Positions 8,636 through 17,493 of a stretch of 47,978 nucleotides of DNA are shown one piece after another. The position numbers were made by a program, and so were the translations under genes. The notes beneath the pieces were generated by a model, which did no database searches, was not told where the DNA came from, and worked only from the letters and a program-made list of their open reading frames with translations. The first letter of the stretch is position 1, and every line of letters begins with the position of its first letter. Source of the DNA: Acidobacteriaceae bacterium (GTDB taxonomy: Bacteria; Acidobacteriota; Terriglobia; Terriglobales; Acidobacteriaceae); assembly GCA_025356095.1 (NCBI GenBank), contig JANXUR010000069.1, positions 1 to 47,978 of the forward strand, in the 5' to 3' direction.

Positions 8636-11047
8636 ATGCTGTCACTGACCCAAACCGAGCAGGAAGCGCGCACGCTGGCCCCCGAAGCACGGGTGCATTG
8701 GATTGCCGAGCGCATTCTGGCGCTTACCGGAGCCTCTGGCTCGGCCGTTGCCCTGCGCGATGCCGCAGGCGTTTTCGTGTGCCGCGCCCGTGCCGGGGAA
8801 GCCGCGCCGCGCATCGGTGCGCCGCTCAACATCGAAGCGGGCATCTCCGGAGCCTGCATTCGCCATGCGGAAGTGATCCGCTGCGAAGACGCTTGGAAGG
8901 ACGACCGCGTGGATGAGCAGGTCGCCCGGAAAATCCAAGTGCGCTCAGTGCTAGCGGTGCCGATTTTTGAAGCGGGAGGACATAGCAGCGCCGGGCACAG
9001 TGGACATTGCCAGCCCGTTGGTTTAGTACAAGCACTTTCCGCGCGACCTTATGCATTTTCTGTTTCCGATCTGGAACGTCTGCGCAAGCTGGCACTGCTG
9101 CTGACAGAAGCGGAACCACCAGCGGGTATCGAGAACAGCGGGCCGACTGCAACTGCAGTCGCACAGTTTGAAGAGCAGGTTGCCGAAGCGCTGCCGGTTG
9201 CACTAACGGGCGACGTTGTGGAAGTAGAAACTACGCCTGTACGTCTGGCGACGGTCACTCCGATTTTTGCGACTTCGCAGGCAAGCGAACCGGAGTTACA
9301 GCATGAGAATGAACCAAGCGCGGCTCATGCTGTGACAACCGAACCGGCCGAGCCCCATCAAGCCACAACCCACGTCGCGCAGGTGATTGAGTTCCCTGCC
9401 CCCGTGGTAGTTGAACGCGCATTGGTTGAACCCGTGGTGGTTGAACCCGTGGTAGTTGAACCCGTGGTGGTTGAACCCGCCGCGGCATCGGCTCAGTTTG
9501 GTGAAGAGGAACTGCCGACGACGATTGCGCTCGTTCCTGACGCTCGTCAGGGGTTGGCTCCGCTTGCGCTGGAGCCTACTCTTCCGGGAGATAGCCCGCT
9601 ACTTTTTCAAGCGTACGGCGAACCCACTCGCCCGCGTCGCGGAAAATGGCTCTTGCTTGTCGCCGCCTTGGTATTGCTGGCCGGAGCAGCTTATTGGTGG
9701 ACTCAACACAGTTCGCAGGCTTCGCAGCTTTTCCAGAGCCTCGTGACGCGTGGGCCTTTGACCAGCGGCGTTGCCGTGCAAGCTACACCTGCGCTTGCCG
9801 CTCCATCGGCCCGGGTTGCGTCGTCACCGCTTCCGTCGTCACCGCTAGGCACTACCCCGACAATAGAAGCAACCAACGGCGCCGTAGCTACCCAAACACC
9901 CGCAAGCACCGCCATCCCTGCATCCTTACCTGCGACGGTGCCTGCAGCACCTGCCGGGCCAGCGTTGCCCTTGCATGTGCCGAGCGCCGGGCCACGCAGC
10001 ATGAGTGGCATTCACGTTTCCGTCGAGGCTGGGCGCACCGTCGTCCTGCTCGATTTGAACGATCAGGTGCAATACGAAGAACATCGCCTCACCAATCCCG
10101 ACCGCATCTACTTTGACTTGCAGGAAACGACGGTGGGCGCCCGGGTCTCGGCGAAAATGGCGGGCGACGGCTTGCGCATTCTGCGAGTACGTACCGCCAG
10201 TTCGCAGCCCGGCGTAACACGCGTGGTGCTCGACACCAAAGGCATTGTGGACTATCGGGTGCGCATGAACACAGAGCCTTACGGCTTGCGGATAGAAGTT
10301 GGCACTGCACCTCGGGATCTGCCGAATGCCGTCGCCGCCGCTCCCCATCCGGGTTCCACTGCGGTGGCGGCGGTACCTCACCCGCTGCGCAAAATACCCG
10401 GCATCGCCGCAGCCAAGCTCAAGATTGTGCTTGACCCCGGGCACGGTGGCTGGGACATGGGCACCATTGGCAATCGCGGACTGATGGAAAAAGATTTGGC
10501 GCTCGATGTCGCCCAACGGTTGAGCCTACTATTGCTGAAAAGCTCTGACTACGACGTGACGCTTACCCGGCTGGACGATACTTACATTCCGTTGGAGCAG
10601 CGCGCTTCCGCCGCCAACACCGCGGGTGCGGACTTATTTATTTCGATTCACGGGAACTACAGTTCGCGCAGCCATTCGCGCGGGGTGGAGACTTACTACC
10701 CTATCGCCAGCAGCACCGATGCCGCCACGAGTGTGCGCACGGAGGATTCGCGCAAGCTGGCGGAAATGCTGCAAACCTTTCTGCATCATCAAGAGGCGGC
10801 CAGCAATCCCGGCCTGCCTGACCGCGGAGTGAAGGGCGCGAACTTCGCAGTGCTGCGTTCCACGGCGATGCCCGCAGCGCTGGCTGAAGTTTCTTTTGTC
10901 AGCAGCCCCAATGACGAGATACAACTTATCCAATCGAGCTACCGCCAGCAACTCGCCGAGGCTCTGTATAAGGGCATCGCCAGTTACGTGAGCCAGCGCA
11001 ACCAGAAGCTCACCGCGAGCGCGAGTTCGCGCGCATCGGGACAGTAA
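8636..11047 (+). CDS. GAF domain - transmembrane - AMIN - N-acetylmuramoyl-L-alanine amidase fusion
   Basis: 803 residues. Residues about 10-165 form a GAF domain with no signal peptide before it (WIAERILALTGASGSAVAL, SVLAVPIFE, GLVQALSARPYAFS). A long Pro/Ala/Val/Glu-rich linker follows, including VVVEP repeats (about 257-281), then one transmembrane helix (about 337-355). A second low-complexity linker leads to an AMIN domain (about 458-550) and an Amidase_3 domain (596 to about 790). The amidase zinc site is intact: His603 (LDPGHGG), Glu618 (LMEKD), His672 (ISIHGN), and catalytic Glu751 (ALAEVSF). The amidase cleaves the MurNAc-L-Ala bond of peptidoglycan in the periplasm. Predicted topology puts GAF in the cytoplasm and AMIN-amidase in the periplasm, so a cytoplasmic signal could control wall hydrolysis. 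Usual AmiC-type amidases have a cleavable signal peptide and no GAF. Confidence 0.9.
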   Translation: MLSLTQTEQEARTLAPEARVHWIAERILALTGASGSAVALRDAAGVFVCRARAGEAAPRIGAPLNIEAGISGACIRHAEVIRCEDAWKDDRVDEQVARKIQVRSVLAVPIFEAGGHSSAGHSGHCQPVGLVQALSARPYAFSVSDLERLRKLALLLTEAEPPAGIENSGPTATAVAQFEEQVAEALPVALTGDVVEVETTPVRLATVTPIFATSQASEPELQHENEPSAAHAVTTEPAEPHQATTHVAQVIEFPAPVVVERALVEPVVVEPVVVEPVVVEPAAASAQFGEEELPTTIALVPDARQGLAPLALEPTLPGDSPLLFQAYGEPTRPRRGKWLLLVAALVLLAGAAYWWTQHSSQASQLFQSLVTRGPLTSGVAVQATPALAAPSARVASSPLPSSPLGTTPTIEATNGAVATQTPASTAIPASLPATVPAAPAGPALPLHVPSAGPRSMSGIHVSVEAGRTVVLLDLNDQVQYEEHRLTNPDRIYFDLQETTVGARVSAKMAGDGLRILRVRTASSQPGVTRVVLDTKGIVDYRVRMNTEPYGLRIEVGTAPRDLPNAVAAAPHPGSTAVAAVPHPLRKIPGIAAAKLKIVLDPGHGGWDMGTIGNRGLMEKDLALDVAQRLSLLLLKSSDYDVTLTRLDDTYIPLEQRASAANTAGADLFISIHGNYSSRSHSRGVETYYPIASSTDAATSVRTEDSRKLAEMLQTFLHHQEAASNPGLPDRGVKGANFAVLRSTAMPAALAEVSFVSSPNDEIQLIQSSYRQQLAEALYKGIASYVSQRNQKLTASASSRASGQ
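9401..9475 (+). repeat. 15-bp in-frame tandem repeat encoding VVVEP
   Basis: Five 15-base units of the form CCCGTGGTRGTTGAA, the second degenerate (CGCGCATTGGTTGAA), lie in the linker of the GAF-amidase fusion. Each unit is five codons, so gain or loss of copies would keep the frame and change linker length. Confidence 0.9.
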
Positions 11048-11058
11048 CTTACTTCCAC

Positions 11059-13191
11059 TTACTTCGCGTCCCCGTACTTCTCCAGCCACTTCAACTCTTC
11101 GCGCACCTTGATCCTGCCGTGCCACGGATTCTTGCGTAGCCCGTGCCCTTCTCCGGGAAAGATCAGCAGCGAACTGGGAATGCCCAGTGAGTTCAGCGCG
11201 CGGTCGAGTAAATAGTCTTCCAGCACGGCCACGCGAATATCATCGCTGCCAGCGACCATGTGAGTCGGGGTGCGCACCCTATCTATATAGTTGAGCGCAG
11301 CCTCTTCCGCATATACCTTCTGCTGCTCCCACGGACGCCCGCCGAACAAGCCTGCATCATCGAAACTGGTGTCATCATTGCCCCAGTTGGCAGCATGTTC
11401 CACCGCACCAGCGCCCGTCATCGCGGCCTTGAAGCGCGTCGTTTGCGTAATCAGCCAATTGGTCATATAACCGCCGTAACTGTAACCGGCAATCGCCAAT
11501 TGGTGCGGATCAGCAATACCCTGCTTTACTAACTCATCTACGCCAGCCAGAATATCCTTGCCGGGAGTGGAAACGATATGCGGTGCAATATCCAGCGCGA
11601 AGTTGTCGCCATAGCCAATGGAGCCACGGTAGTTTGGCTGGAAGACGAGCCAACCTTCGTTCGCCGCCAGCGTCGTCCACTGGTACCAATCCATTTCAAA
11701 GTGATCGCCGTCAGAATCCTGTGGACCGCCATGGATCAAAGTCAGCATCTTCAGCCCCTTGGCGTGCAACTGTCCCGGCGGATAGATCAGCATACCCTCC
11801 ACCGGTGTTCCGTCGGCTGCTGTCCAGCGAAACGGCTCGCCCTGTGGCAACTCACGCTCGGCGAACAGTTTATTAAAAGTAGTAATAGGATGCGCGGAAG
11901 CAAGCTTTTCAACCGACTCGGCAAGGTACACTTCCGTCGGCTTCTGTAGCGTGGAAAAAGTGAATGCCAGCTTGCCTTCCGCCGACGCGGTTACCGCAGA
12001 ATAAGTACCTGCCCAACCCGACAGCTTCACTGTGTCGGCAGTCGGCGATGCCACGCGATAATACTGTACTTGGGTACCCAGCCGCCCAGCGAACACTAAG
12101 CCGTCGCGCAGCGGCGTATACTCGCCAAGTTGTACCGCACCCTCAAACTTGGCTGCCCAGCGCTCGACCTTGCGTGACTCCACTTCCACCCAGTACAACC
12201 TCGGCTGCGGATTCCAACGTGAGCCCTCAATCGAACCTATATCGGTTCCAAAAAATAGATGGCGACTATCGGCGGCCCACTTGAGTCCTGCTTCCTGGGC
12301 GTTGTTTTCAGTAAGCTTGCGCGGAGTGAGCACAGCGTCCGACGCAGTCAAGTCCACTCCATACACCTCATGCTGCGTAACTTTTTCCTGACGCCGTGAA
12401 ATGGAAGAGGAAATAAATCCTAACCGCTTGCCGTCTGGAGCGCACACCAACTCGCCTATAGCCAGATCGAAGCTAAGGACTAACTTCGCATCTGGAGTGC
12501 CAGCCACTTCCGCAGGCGGCTGCGTCAGTGTGCCGTTGGCATAGTGCCTTGGCAAAGCGGTTGCCAAGTTGAGCTGGAATATCTGGTCGCCGCGCTCGGC
12601 ATCTCGATACTGCACCACATCCTTCCACTGCTTCTTGTACTCTTCGGTCTTCGACTTGGTCCACGGCTGGCGGGTGGCGAAGTACACAGACCTGCCATCG
12701 GGTGCCCACGCGAACGCATGCACATCCTCATCGCCCTCGGTGATAGGAAAAGCCTCACCGCCATCGGCTGCGATCAGGTAGAGCTGCGATGCCTTCTCCG
12801 CCGTCTCGGCATCATCGCCGCGCTCCCGCGCGCCGGTTTTTCCACCCGGTGCCTTGCGGTCAGAAACAAAGGCAATCCACTTGCTATCCGGCGACCACTG
12901 CGGGTCGCCATCATGACCCGATTGCGTCAACTGCACCAAAGACCCGCCATTGGCGTCGCGATACAGCCAAAGATCACGTCGAAAATACTCCTGCTGCCAG
13001 TCGGCACGGTCAGTACTCATCACCACCGAGTGACCGTCAGGCGCGATGCGCACCGAACCCACGCCGACGGCGTTAAAAAACTCGTCGAAGCTAACCTTGG
13101 GCTTGGACTGGGCGCTGAGTGCAGGGGCGACAGTAAGCAGGACGCCGGCAATAGCAGCCTTGAGCGCAAAAGAAGAACGGACGGATTTCAT
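11059..13191 (-). CDS. Secreted S9 family serine peptidase (acylaminoacyl/dipeptidyl-peptidase type)
   Basis: 710 residues. A signal peptide (about 1-27, ending ALSAQ) is followed by a TolB/PD40-like beta-propeller (about 35-430; WSPDSKWIAFVSD, WAPDGRSVYFA, WAADSRHLFFG) and a C-terminal alpha/beta-hydrolase. The catalytic triad is complete: Ser571 in GYSYGGY, Asp650/651 in GSDDIRV, His683 in GEGHGL. The oxyanion strand is LIHGGPQDSD. Such enzymes remove short peptides or acylated residues from peptide N-termini, with the propeller limiting substrate size. It is probably periplasmic. It is convergent with the amidase gene (11 bases between stops) and stands alone. The exact specificity (DPP, acylaminoacyl- or prolyl-peptidase) cannot be told. 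Confidence 0.9.
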   Translation of the reverse strand: MKSVRSSFALKAAIAGVLLTVAPALSAQSKPKVSFDEFFNAVGVGSVRIAPDGHSVVMSTDRADWQQEYFRRDLWLYRDANGGSLVQLTQSGHDGDPQWSPDSKWIAFVSDRKAPGGKTGARERGDDAETAEKASQLYLIAADGGEAFPITEGDEDVHAFAWAPDGRSVYFATRQPWTKSKTEEYKKQWKDVVQYRDAERGDQIFQLNLATALPRHYANGTLTQPPAEVAGTPDAKLVLSFDLAIGELVCAPDGKRLGFISSSISRRQEKVTQHEVYGVDLTASDAVLTPRKLTENNAQEAGLKWAADSRHLFFGTDIGSIEGSRWNPQPRLYWVEVESRKVERWAAKFEGAVQLGEYTPLRDGLVFAGRLGTQVQYYRVASPTADTVKLSGWAGTYSAVTASAEGKLAFTFSTLQKPTEVYLAESVEKLASAHPITTFNKLFAERELPQGEPFRWTAADGTPVEGMLIYPPGQLHAKGLKMLTLIHGGPQDSDGDHFEMDWYQWTTLAANEGWLVFQPNYRGSIGYGDNFALDIAPHIVSTPGKDILAGVDELVKQGIADPHQLAIAGYSYGGYMTNWLITQTTRFKAAMTGAGAVEHAANWGNDDTSFDDAGLFGGRPWEQQKVYAEEAALNYIDRVRTPTHMVAGSDDIRVAVLEDYLLDRALNSLGIPSSLLIFPGEGHGLRKNPWHGRIKVREELKWLEKYGDAK

Positions 13192-13244
13192 CAGCGGGCT
13201 CCGGTACAGATGTTTGAGAATGGCGATGGAAGATGCCTCCGCAG

Positions 13245-13271
13245 TCTATACCGGGAAGCGCAATCCGCCAA
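13245..13271 (-). promoter_or_regulatory. Weak candidate promoter of the S9 peptidase gene
   Basis: On the minus strand TTGGCG (13271-13266) is followed after 15 bases by TATAGA (13250-13245), about 54 bases upstream of the ATG. The spacer is shorter than ideal. Confidence 0.25.
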
Positions 13272-13379
13272 CTTGCCGCTGGGGGGCGAAGCGCTAGCCT
13301 CACAGCTATGTGAGTGCCTGACGCTGCGCCCACTCAAATCAAACCCGGCAAGTCAGTACGCCTTTACGACCCCCATCCT

Positions 13380-14264
13380 TCAGCTTGCAATCATCTTACT
13401 CAGCACTTCTTTCACAATCTTCGCGGCCACCATCGCCGTCATGCCACTCGCATCGCGTGCGGGGTTAAACTCCACCACATCGGCACCGACGATGTTGCCC
13501 TTGATGGCTTGAATCAAGCGCAGCGCCTCGCGCGTGGTTAGCCCGCCCGGCTCCCAGTGTGAAACGCCCGGAGCCATGCCCGGCTCAATCACGTCCATAT
13601 CGAAGCTGATGTACACCGGGCCGGTAAACGCGAGTTGCTCCGCCATCTGACCCGGCGTGGGCAGGTTCCGCATCTCGAACACTTCCACGCCGAACTTGTC
13701 GGCCTGCTGGCGCTGATGGCCGTTCATGGTGCGAATGCCGATTTGCACCAGCCGCGACGCCAGTTTCTGTTCACCTTGGCGCTCCATGATGCGCGCGAAC
13801 GGGCACGCATGAGACAGCCGGTTGCCTAGCAACTCGTCGTACAGGTCAGAATGTGCGTCGAAGTGCACGATAGTGAGGCCGCTCGCCCCGCCCAACTTGC
13901 GCGCGCCAAACGCGCCCAGCACTGGATACGTAATCGAGTGGTCACCGCCGAGAATCACAGGTCGCTTGCCAGCATCGAGCAGAGCGCCTACCGCCGCTTC
14001 AATCGCCGCAAAGTCTTCCACGGAACCAGTTTCGTTCCGCAGTTCAAGATCACCAGCATCGCCCCACGCACCGGCTGCGCTCAGGTCAACAAAATCTTCC
14101 GTCCAACTGTTGGCAGAGTCGCTCGCCATCGCCTGACGTATCAGCGGCGGCGCCGCAGCAGGCCCGGTAAGAAACGAAGAGTTGGCATCCAGCGGAACCC
14201 CGAGCAGCGTAGGCGTACCGAGCCTGGCGCTCCCCGCAGCATTAGAAGAAGAGTCTACTGTCAT
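13380..14264 (-). CDS. Arginase/agmatinase-family ureohydrolase
   Basis: 294 residues from ATG 14264; a GTG at 14300 would add 12 residues. The binuclear manganese ligands are all present: His109 in GGDHS, Asp136, His138 and Asp140 in FDAHSDLYD, and Asp222 and Asp224 in SFDMDVIEP. The SHWEPGGLT segment after the last metal motif resembles the plant-type arginase/agmatinase branch. These enzymes release urea from arginine, agmatine or related guanidines. The substrate cannot be fixed from sequence. The gene is monocistronic as far as can be seen and unrelated to the polysaccharide locus. Confidence 0.85.
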   Translation of the reverse strand: MTVDSSSNAAGSARLGTPTLLGVPLDANSSFLTGPAAAPPLIRQAMASDSANSWTEDFVDLSAAGAWGDAGDLELRNETGSVEDFAAIEAAVGALLDAGKRPVILGGDHSITYPVLGAFGARKLGGASGLTIVHFDAHSDLYDELLGNRLSHACPFARIMERQGEQKLASRLVQIGIRTMNGHQRQQADKFGVEVFEMRNLPTPGQMAEQLAFTGPVYISFDMDVIEPGMAPGVSHWEPGGLTTREALRLIQAIKGNIVGADVVEFNPARDASGMTAMVAAKIVKEVLSKMIAS

Positions 14265-14408
14265 GGGTCTATCGTATGCCTGCACCGCTAGACTATGCAC
14301 TAGGTTCTGCGCCCAACAAGCCGGTCATCCCGACCGAAGAATCGTCAAGGAATCGCGCGGCGATTTGCAGCGGAGAAATCCTATGGTTTCGGGACGGTAA
14401 CTAAACCC

Positions 14409-14978
14409 TCAACGCTTCTTGCACCGGAAGCAGCCCTGTGTGTGATCATCCACCAAGCCGGTGGCCTGCATAAATGCGTAACAGATTGTTGAGCCAACGA
14501 ACTTAAAGCCGCGCTTCAGCATATCCTTGCTCATCGCGTCCGACTCGGCGGTTGTAGCAAGCAGTTGCTTCATCGCCTGCGGGCGGTTCACCTTCGGCTT
14601 ACCGCCAACAAAGCGCCAGATGTATTTGTCGAAGCTGCCAAACTCTTTTTGCACGGCGAGAAAGGCTTTGGCATTCGTCACCGCCGAGGCAATCTTCAGC
14701 CGGTTGCGCACAATCTCGGGATTCAGCATCAGCGCCGCCAGCTTGGCATCATCAAAGCGCGCTACCTTCTTCGCGTCGAACCCTGCAAACGCCCTGCGAT
14801 AGCCTTCGCGCTTAGACAAAATCGTAGACCACGAAAGCCCGGCCTGCGCCCCTTCAAGAATCAGGAACTCGAAGAATATGTTGTCGTCATGCACAGCCCG
14901 GCCCCACTCGGCGTCGTGATACGCAATGTCGAGCGGCTTCTGCGCCCAGTGGCAGCGGGGTTTGGGGGCTTTCGTCAT
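14409..14978 (-). CDS. tag: DNA-3-methyladenine glycosylase I
   Basis: 189 residues, the usual length. The enzyme excises 3-methyladenine from alkylated DNA in base excision repair. The Tag zinc ligands are visible: Cys9 and His21 near the start (RCHW, YHDAEWG) and His179 and Cys183 near the end (DHTQGCF). The core FEFLILEGAQAGLSWSTIL motif and NRLKIASAVTNA helix are typical. Its ATG overlaps the stop of the upstream DUF885 gene (ATGA at 14978-14975), so it is translationally coupled to a peptidase with no obvious functional link. Confidence 0.95.
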   Translation of the reverse strand: MTKAPKPRCHWAQKPLDIAYHDAEWGRAVHDDNIFFEFLILEGAQAGLSWSTILSKREGYRRAFAGFDAKKVARFDDAKLAALMLNPEIVRNRLKIASAVTNAKAFLAVQKEFGSFDKYIWRFVGGKPKVNRPQAMKQLLATTAESDAMSKDMLKRGFKFVGSTICYAFMQATGLVDDHTQGCFRCKKR

Positions 14979-16756
14979 TTCTTGGTCTCACTCAGGCGAT
15001 CCAGCGTATCCACCTCGTCCTTCGAACCCAGATATTCCCAGCGCTGCAACGCAATCGGCACATTGCCATTCACCCACACAAAATCGTGAAAAGCCTTCTG
15101 GTCGAACTTCGCTGCCATTTGGCGTTGGCTGTCTGCCAACATCTTGATGACTTGCCGTTTGCCGATCTGGTAGCTGATAGCCTGCCCCGGCGTGGCCGAA
15201 AACAGCGCCGCCTCGCGTCCTGCCGTTTGCGCGTCCATCGGCACATAGGTGGTAAGGTACTCCGCCGCCTGTGCTACGGTGAATTCGCCAAGCGCGAGCT
15301 TTACGTCCACTTCCACCCGCAGCGCCCGCAGCCGCGCGAACGCATAGATAATCTCGCGGGTGCGCGGACTATCGTCGAACAGGCCGTTGTTCAGCATCAT
15401 CTCTTCCGCATAAAAGCCGATGCCTTCATTCGCGCTGGAATCATAGTAGTGCCGCCGGATGGGGTCAGGATTCGCCCACGCCAGAGCAAGCTGAAAGTAG
15501 TGTCCGGGCACACCTTCATGCACAATCAGCGGACGCGGATCCTGCGCCATAGTACGGCCGAAGAAGCCAGCATTCGGCGAAGGCGGTGTCACCCAGCGGG
15601 TGCAGTCTTCACCAAGCCGCGTCGCCGAGGTGAAGTCGTCAAGCTCACCTACGCCATCGAATACGTCGAGATAATCTGGCTGTAACGCAAATTTGTAGTG
15701 GTGTACCCATCCCGGAACACTCATCACCCCACGCGCTTCTAAGAAGTTGCGAATCGCAGCTTCGTCGGCCACCTGATGCTGCAGTTGCGTTGCCGTATCG
15801 GGGAAAAACGGCAGTTGCGCCACCCCCGCGTTGCGATGCTCTTCATACACCGTGAAGGCGACCGAGCGTTCCCACTCCTGACGCGCCATGGCCAGCAACT
15901 GTTCGGGTGAGTAGGGCAGCAAAGCCACGTAGTGGAGAAAATAAAGGTAGCCCTCGCGGCCCACGGCGGTTGCTTGCGACATCTTGGGCATCTCTCGCGT
16001 CAGCCATGCCGAATAAGCAGCCAAGGCCTCGCCCGCCTTCTCAGCAGCCGCATCAAACTGCACCAATTGTTCGGCGCTCAATGTCTTGGCCAGCTCTGGC
16101 CTCAATGCTGCCATTGACTGCGCCAGCCTCGGCTTGATCTCGGTGAGCGTGCCCATAGCCAGCCGCGCAAACGGCTGCGCGGGCTGCGTCAGATTCTTCT
16201 TGCCATCTTCCAGCGTCTGCGGAATCGCCTGCATGCGCCGCAGCACTTCTTCCGCGCGCACCTTGGTAAACGGGGGAGGAGGCAAAATCGGCTCCATCAA
16301 TCCACCCAGCGTCTGATCCACATAAAAGCCGGGATGCCGTTGCCACATGCGGGTGATGTTCAGCTCCCAATGCACGCGCGCGATCGCCGAGCCAATCAGC
16401 CGATAGTCCACCTGATCGTGCACCGGCCAAGTTGCGGTCGCCGGGCGCAGCTTCTCCCATCGGCTTTGGAACTCCAGCGCTTGTGAGCGATACCGAGCCA
16501 CGGCGGCGGGCGACCAGTCGCCATGCCAACCCTCGGGCCGCTCAAGGCGCGGAATGTCATCGCCGCCAAAGGGCATTTCCGCCGAGCGCCAAGCCCAAAA
16601 TTCCCCGGCAAGGGCGTCGAACTGTGCCACAGACTTGTTACTTGGGCTGTTGGTGGTAGCGGCCGGAGCGGCAGATACTTTGGTCGCAAGCGGGAGGGCA
16701 ATCAGGGCAATCAGGACAATCACGAGCGCAAAGCGGGGCAAAAGTGTCTTTAACAT
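14975..16756 (-). CDS. DUF885 family secreted zinc metallopeptidase-like protein
   Basis: 593 residues from ATG 16756 (MLKTLLPRF), chosen because a typical signal peptide begins there (hydrophobic 9-24, then VSAAPA); an in-frame extension to 16807 would bury it. The hallmark is HEGVPGHYFQ with His413, Glu414 and His419, the HExxxGH zinc motif of DUF885. Downstream NEGIGFYAEEMM provides the probable third ligand, and YQIGKRQVIKML near the end is a conserved family helix. The family is common in acidobacteria and proteobacteria; substrates are mostly unknown. It is the first gene of a pair with tag. Confidence 0.88.
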   Translation of the reverse strand: MLKTLLPRFALVIVLIALIALPLATKVSAAPAATTNSPSNKSVAQFDALAGEFWAWRSAEMPFGGDDIPRLERPEGWHGDWSPAAVARYRSQALEFQSRWEKLRPATATWPVHDQVDYRLIGSAIARVHWELNITRMWQRHPGFYVDQTLGGLMEPILPPPPFTKVRAEEVLRRMQAIPQTLEDGKKNLTQPAQPFARLAMGTLTEIKPRLAQSMAALRPELAKTLSAEQLVQFDAAAEKAGEALAAYSAWLTREMPKMSQATAVGREGYLYFLHYVALLPYSPEQLLAMARQEWERSVAFTVYEEHRNAGVAQLPFFPDTATQLQHQVADEAAIRNFLEARGVMSVPGWVHHYKFALQPDYLDVFDGVGELDDFTSATRLGEDCTRWVTPPSPNAGFFGRTMAQDPRPLIVHEGVPGHYFQLALAWANPDPIRRHYYDSSANEGIGFYAEEMMLNNGLFDDSPRTREIIYAFARLRALRVEVDVKLALGEFTVAQAAEYLTTYVPMDAQTAGREAALFSATPGQAISYQIGKRQVIKMLADSQRQMAAKFDQKAFHDFVWVNGNVPIALQRWEYLGSKDEVDTLDRLSETKK

Positions 16757-16829
16757 AAGAACACTCTTATATACCGAGCCAGTCAAATGCGAAAGCCCGC
16801 AGCCCATCGAATTGCGCCGCCAAGCAGAA

Positions 16830-16850
16830 CGGCTCCCTTGGCGGGAGCCG
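16830..16850 (-). terminator. GC hairpin after the 46-residue ORF (possible terminator)
   Basis: CGGCTCCC (16830-16837) pairs perfectly with GGGAGCCG (16843-16850) around a 5-base loop, 31 bases after the stop of the small ORF at 16881. Only a poor T-tract (TTCTGCTT) follows on the minus strand, so termination is uncertain. Confidence 0.35.
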
Positions 16851-16880
16851 CATGGCCTGCATAACGCGGGATCGCTAGAG

Positions 16881-17021
16881 CTAGTTTGGGCGCCGGATGC
16901 AGCCTAGAAAGTACGCTCCGGCCACAAATCCAGCGGAAAATCCTAAAACAAAGAGCGAAGCTTCCCCCGCCACGGCAATTGAGGGTTGAAGCCATAGCAC
17001 AGCGGTGACCCAAGCAAGCAT
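16881..17021 (-). CDS. 46-residue hydrophobic membrane peptide
   Basis: A short frame from ATG 17021 to TAG 16881. It is supported by a perfect GGAGGT five bases upstream of the ATG and by a coherent hydrophobic composition. The N-terminus (LAWVTAVLWLQPSIAVAG) could be a first helix or signal, followed by a helix (SLFVLGFSAGFVAGAYFLG) with a GxxxG-like glycine spacing, then a short basic tail (CIRRPN). No family was recognised. It lies between wecB and the DUF885 gene and has its own hairpin downstream. Confidence 0.5.
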   Translation of the reverse strand: MLAWVTAVLWLQPSIAVAGEASLFVLGFSAGFVAGAYFLGCIRRPN

Positions 17022-17493
17022 TCAATACCTCCGGACAGCCAGCAAAGCCAGACGGTATTCCGCCTTGGCGCAATCAATCGGCAGCATTCTGCCTTTGTCA
17101 GTTTGCAGAGATCCGGTGCCCGCATCGGGAGACGGGACAGCGAACCTCCACCTTACTGCCAAGCACCTCCATGTACCGGTACCCGGCGCCCTGGTTGCAG
17201 GTCTGGTAAATCCATTGCAAGCGGCCCTTCGCTGTTATGGGGCACACCTGCCGCCCTACCCCAGCCACTTCAGGGTCCTTTTGTTTGCAATGGGAAGAAC
17301 CAGCAAATTGTACCGAACTTGTGTATAGAAAACACACTCAAGTCACAATTCCTGTTAAAAACTGGTGAATCTCCATACCTTACTGCAAGAGACGTGCCGC
17401 CGCTGGTAATGGCGGTGACAATTCATAAATATTTTGTTGCTACCGTGCCGAATTGGGAAGGGTCACAGAGAAAGCATCCGCACCGACTCCACC
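17022..17493. other. Intergenic region between wecB and the small membrane ORF
   Basis: 472 bases without a credible gene on either strand. The part from 17290 to 17450 is clearly more AT-rich than the surroundings (for example ATAAATATTTTG at 17425-17436), as expected for regulatory DNA. No confident promoter pair was found. Confidence 0.5.
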
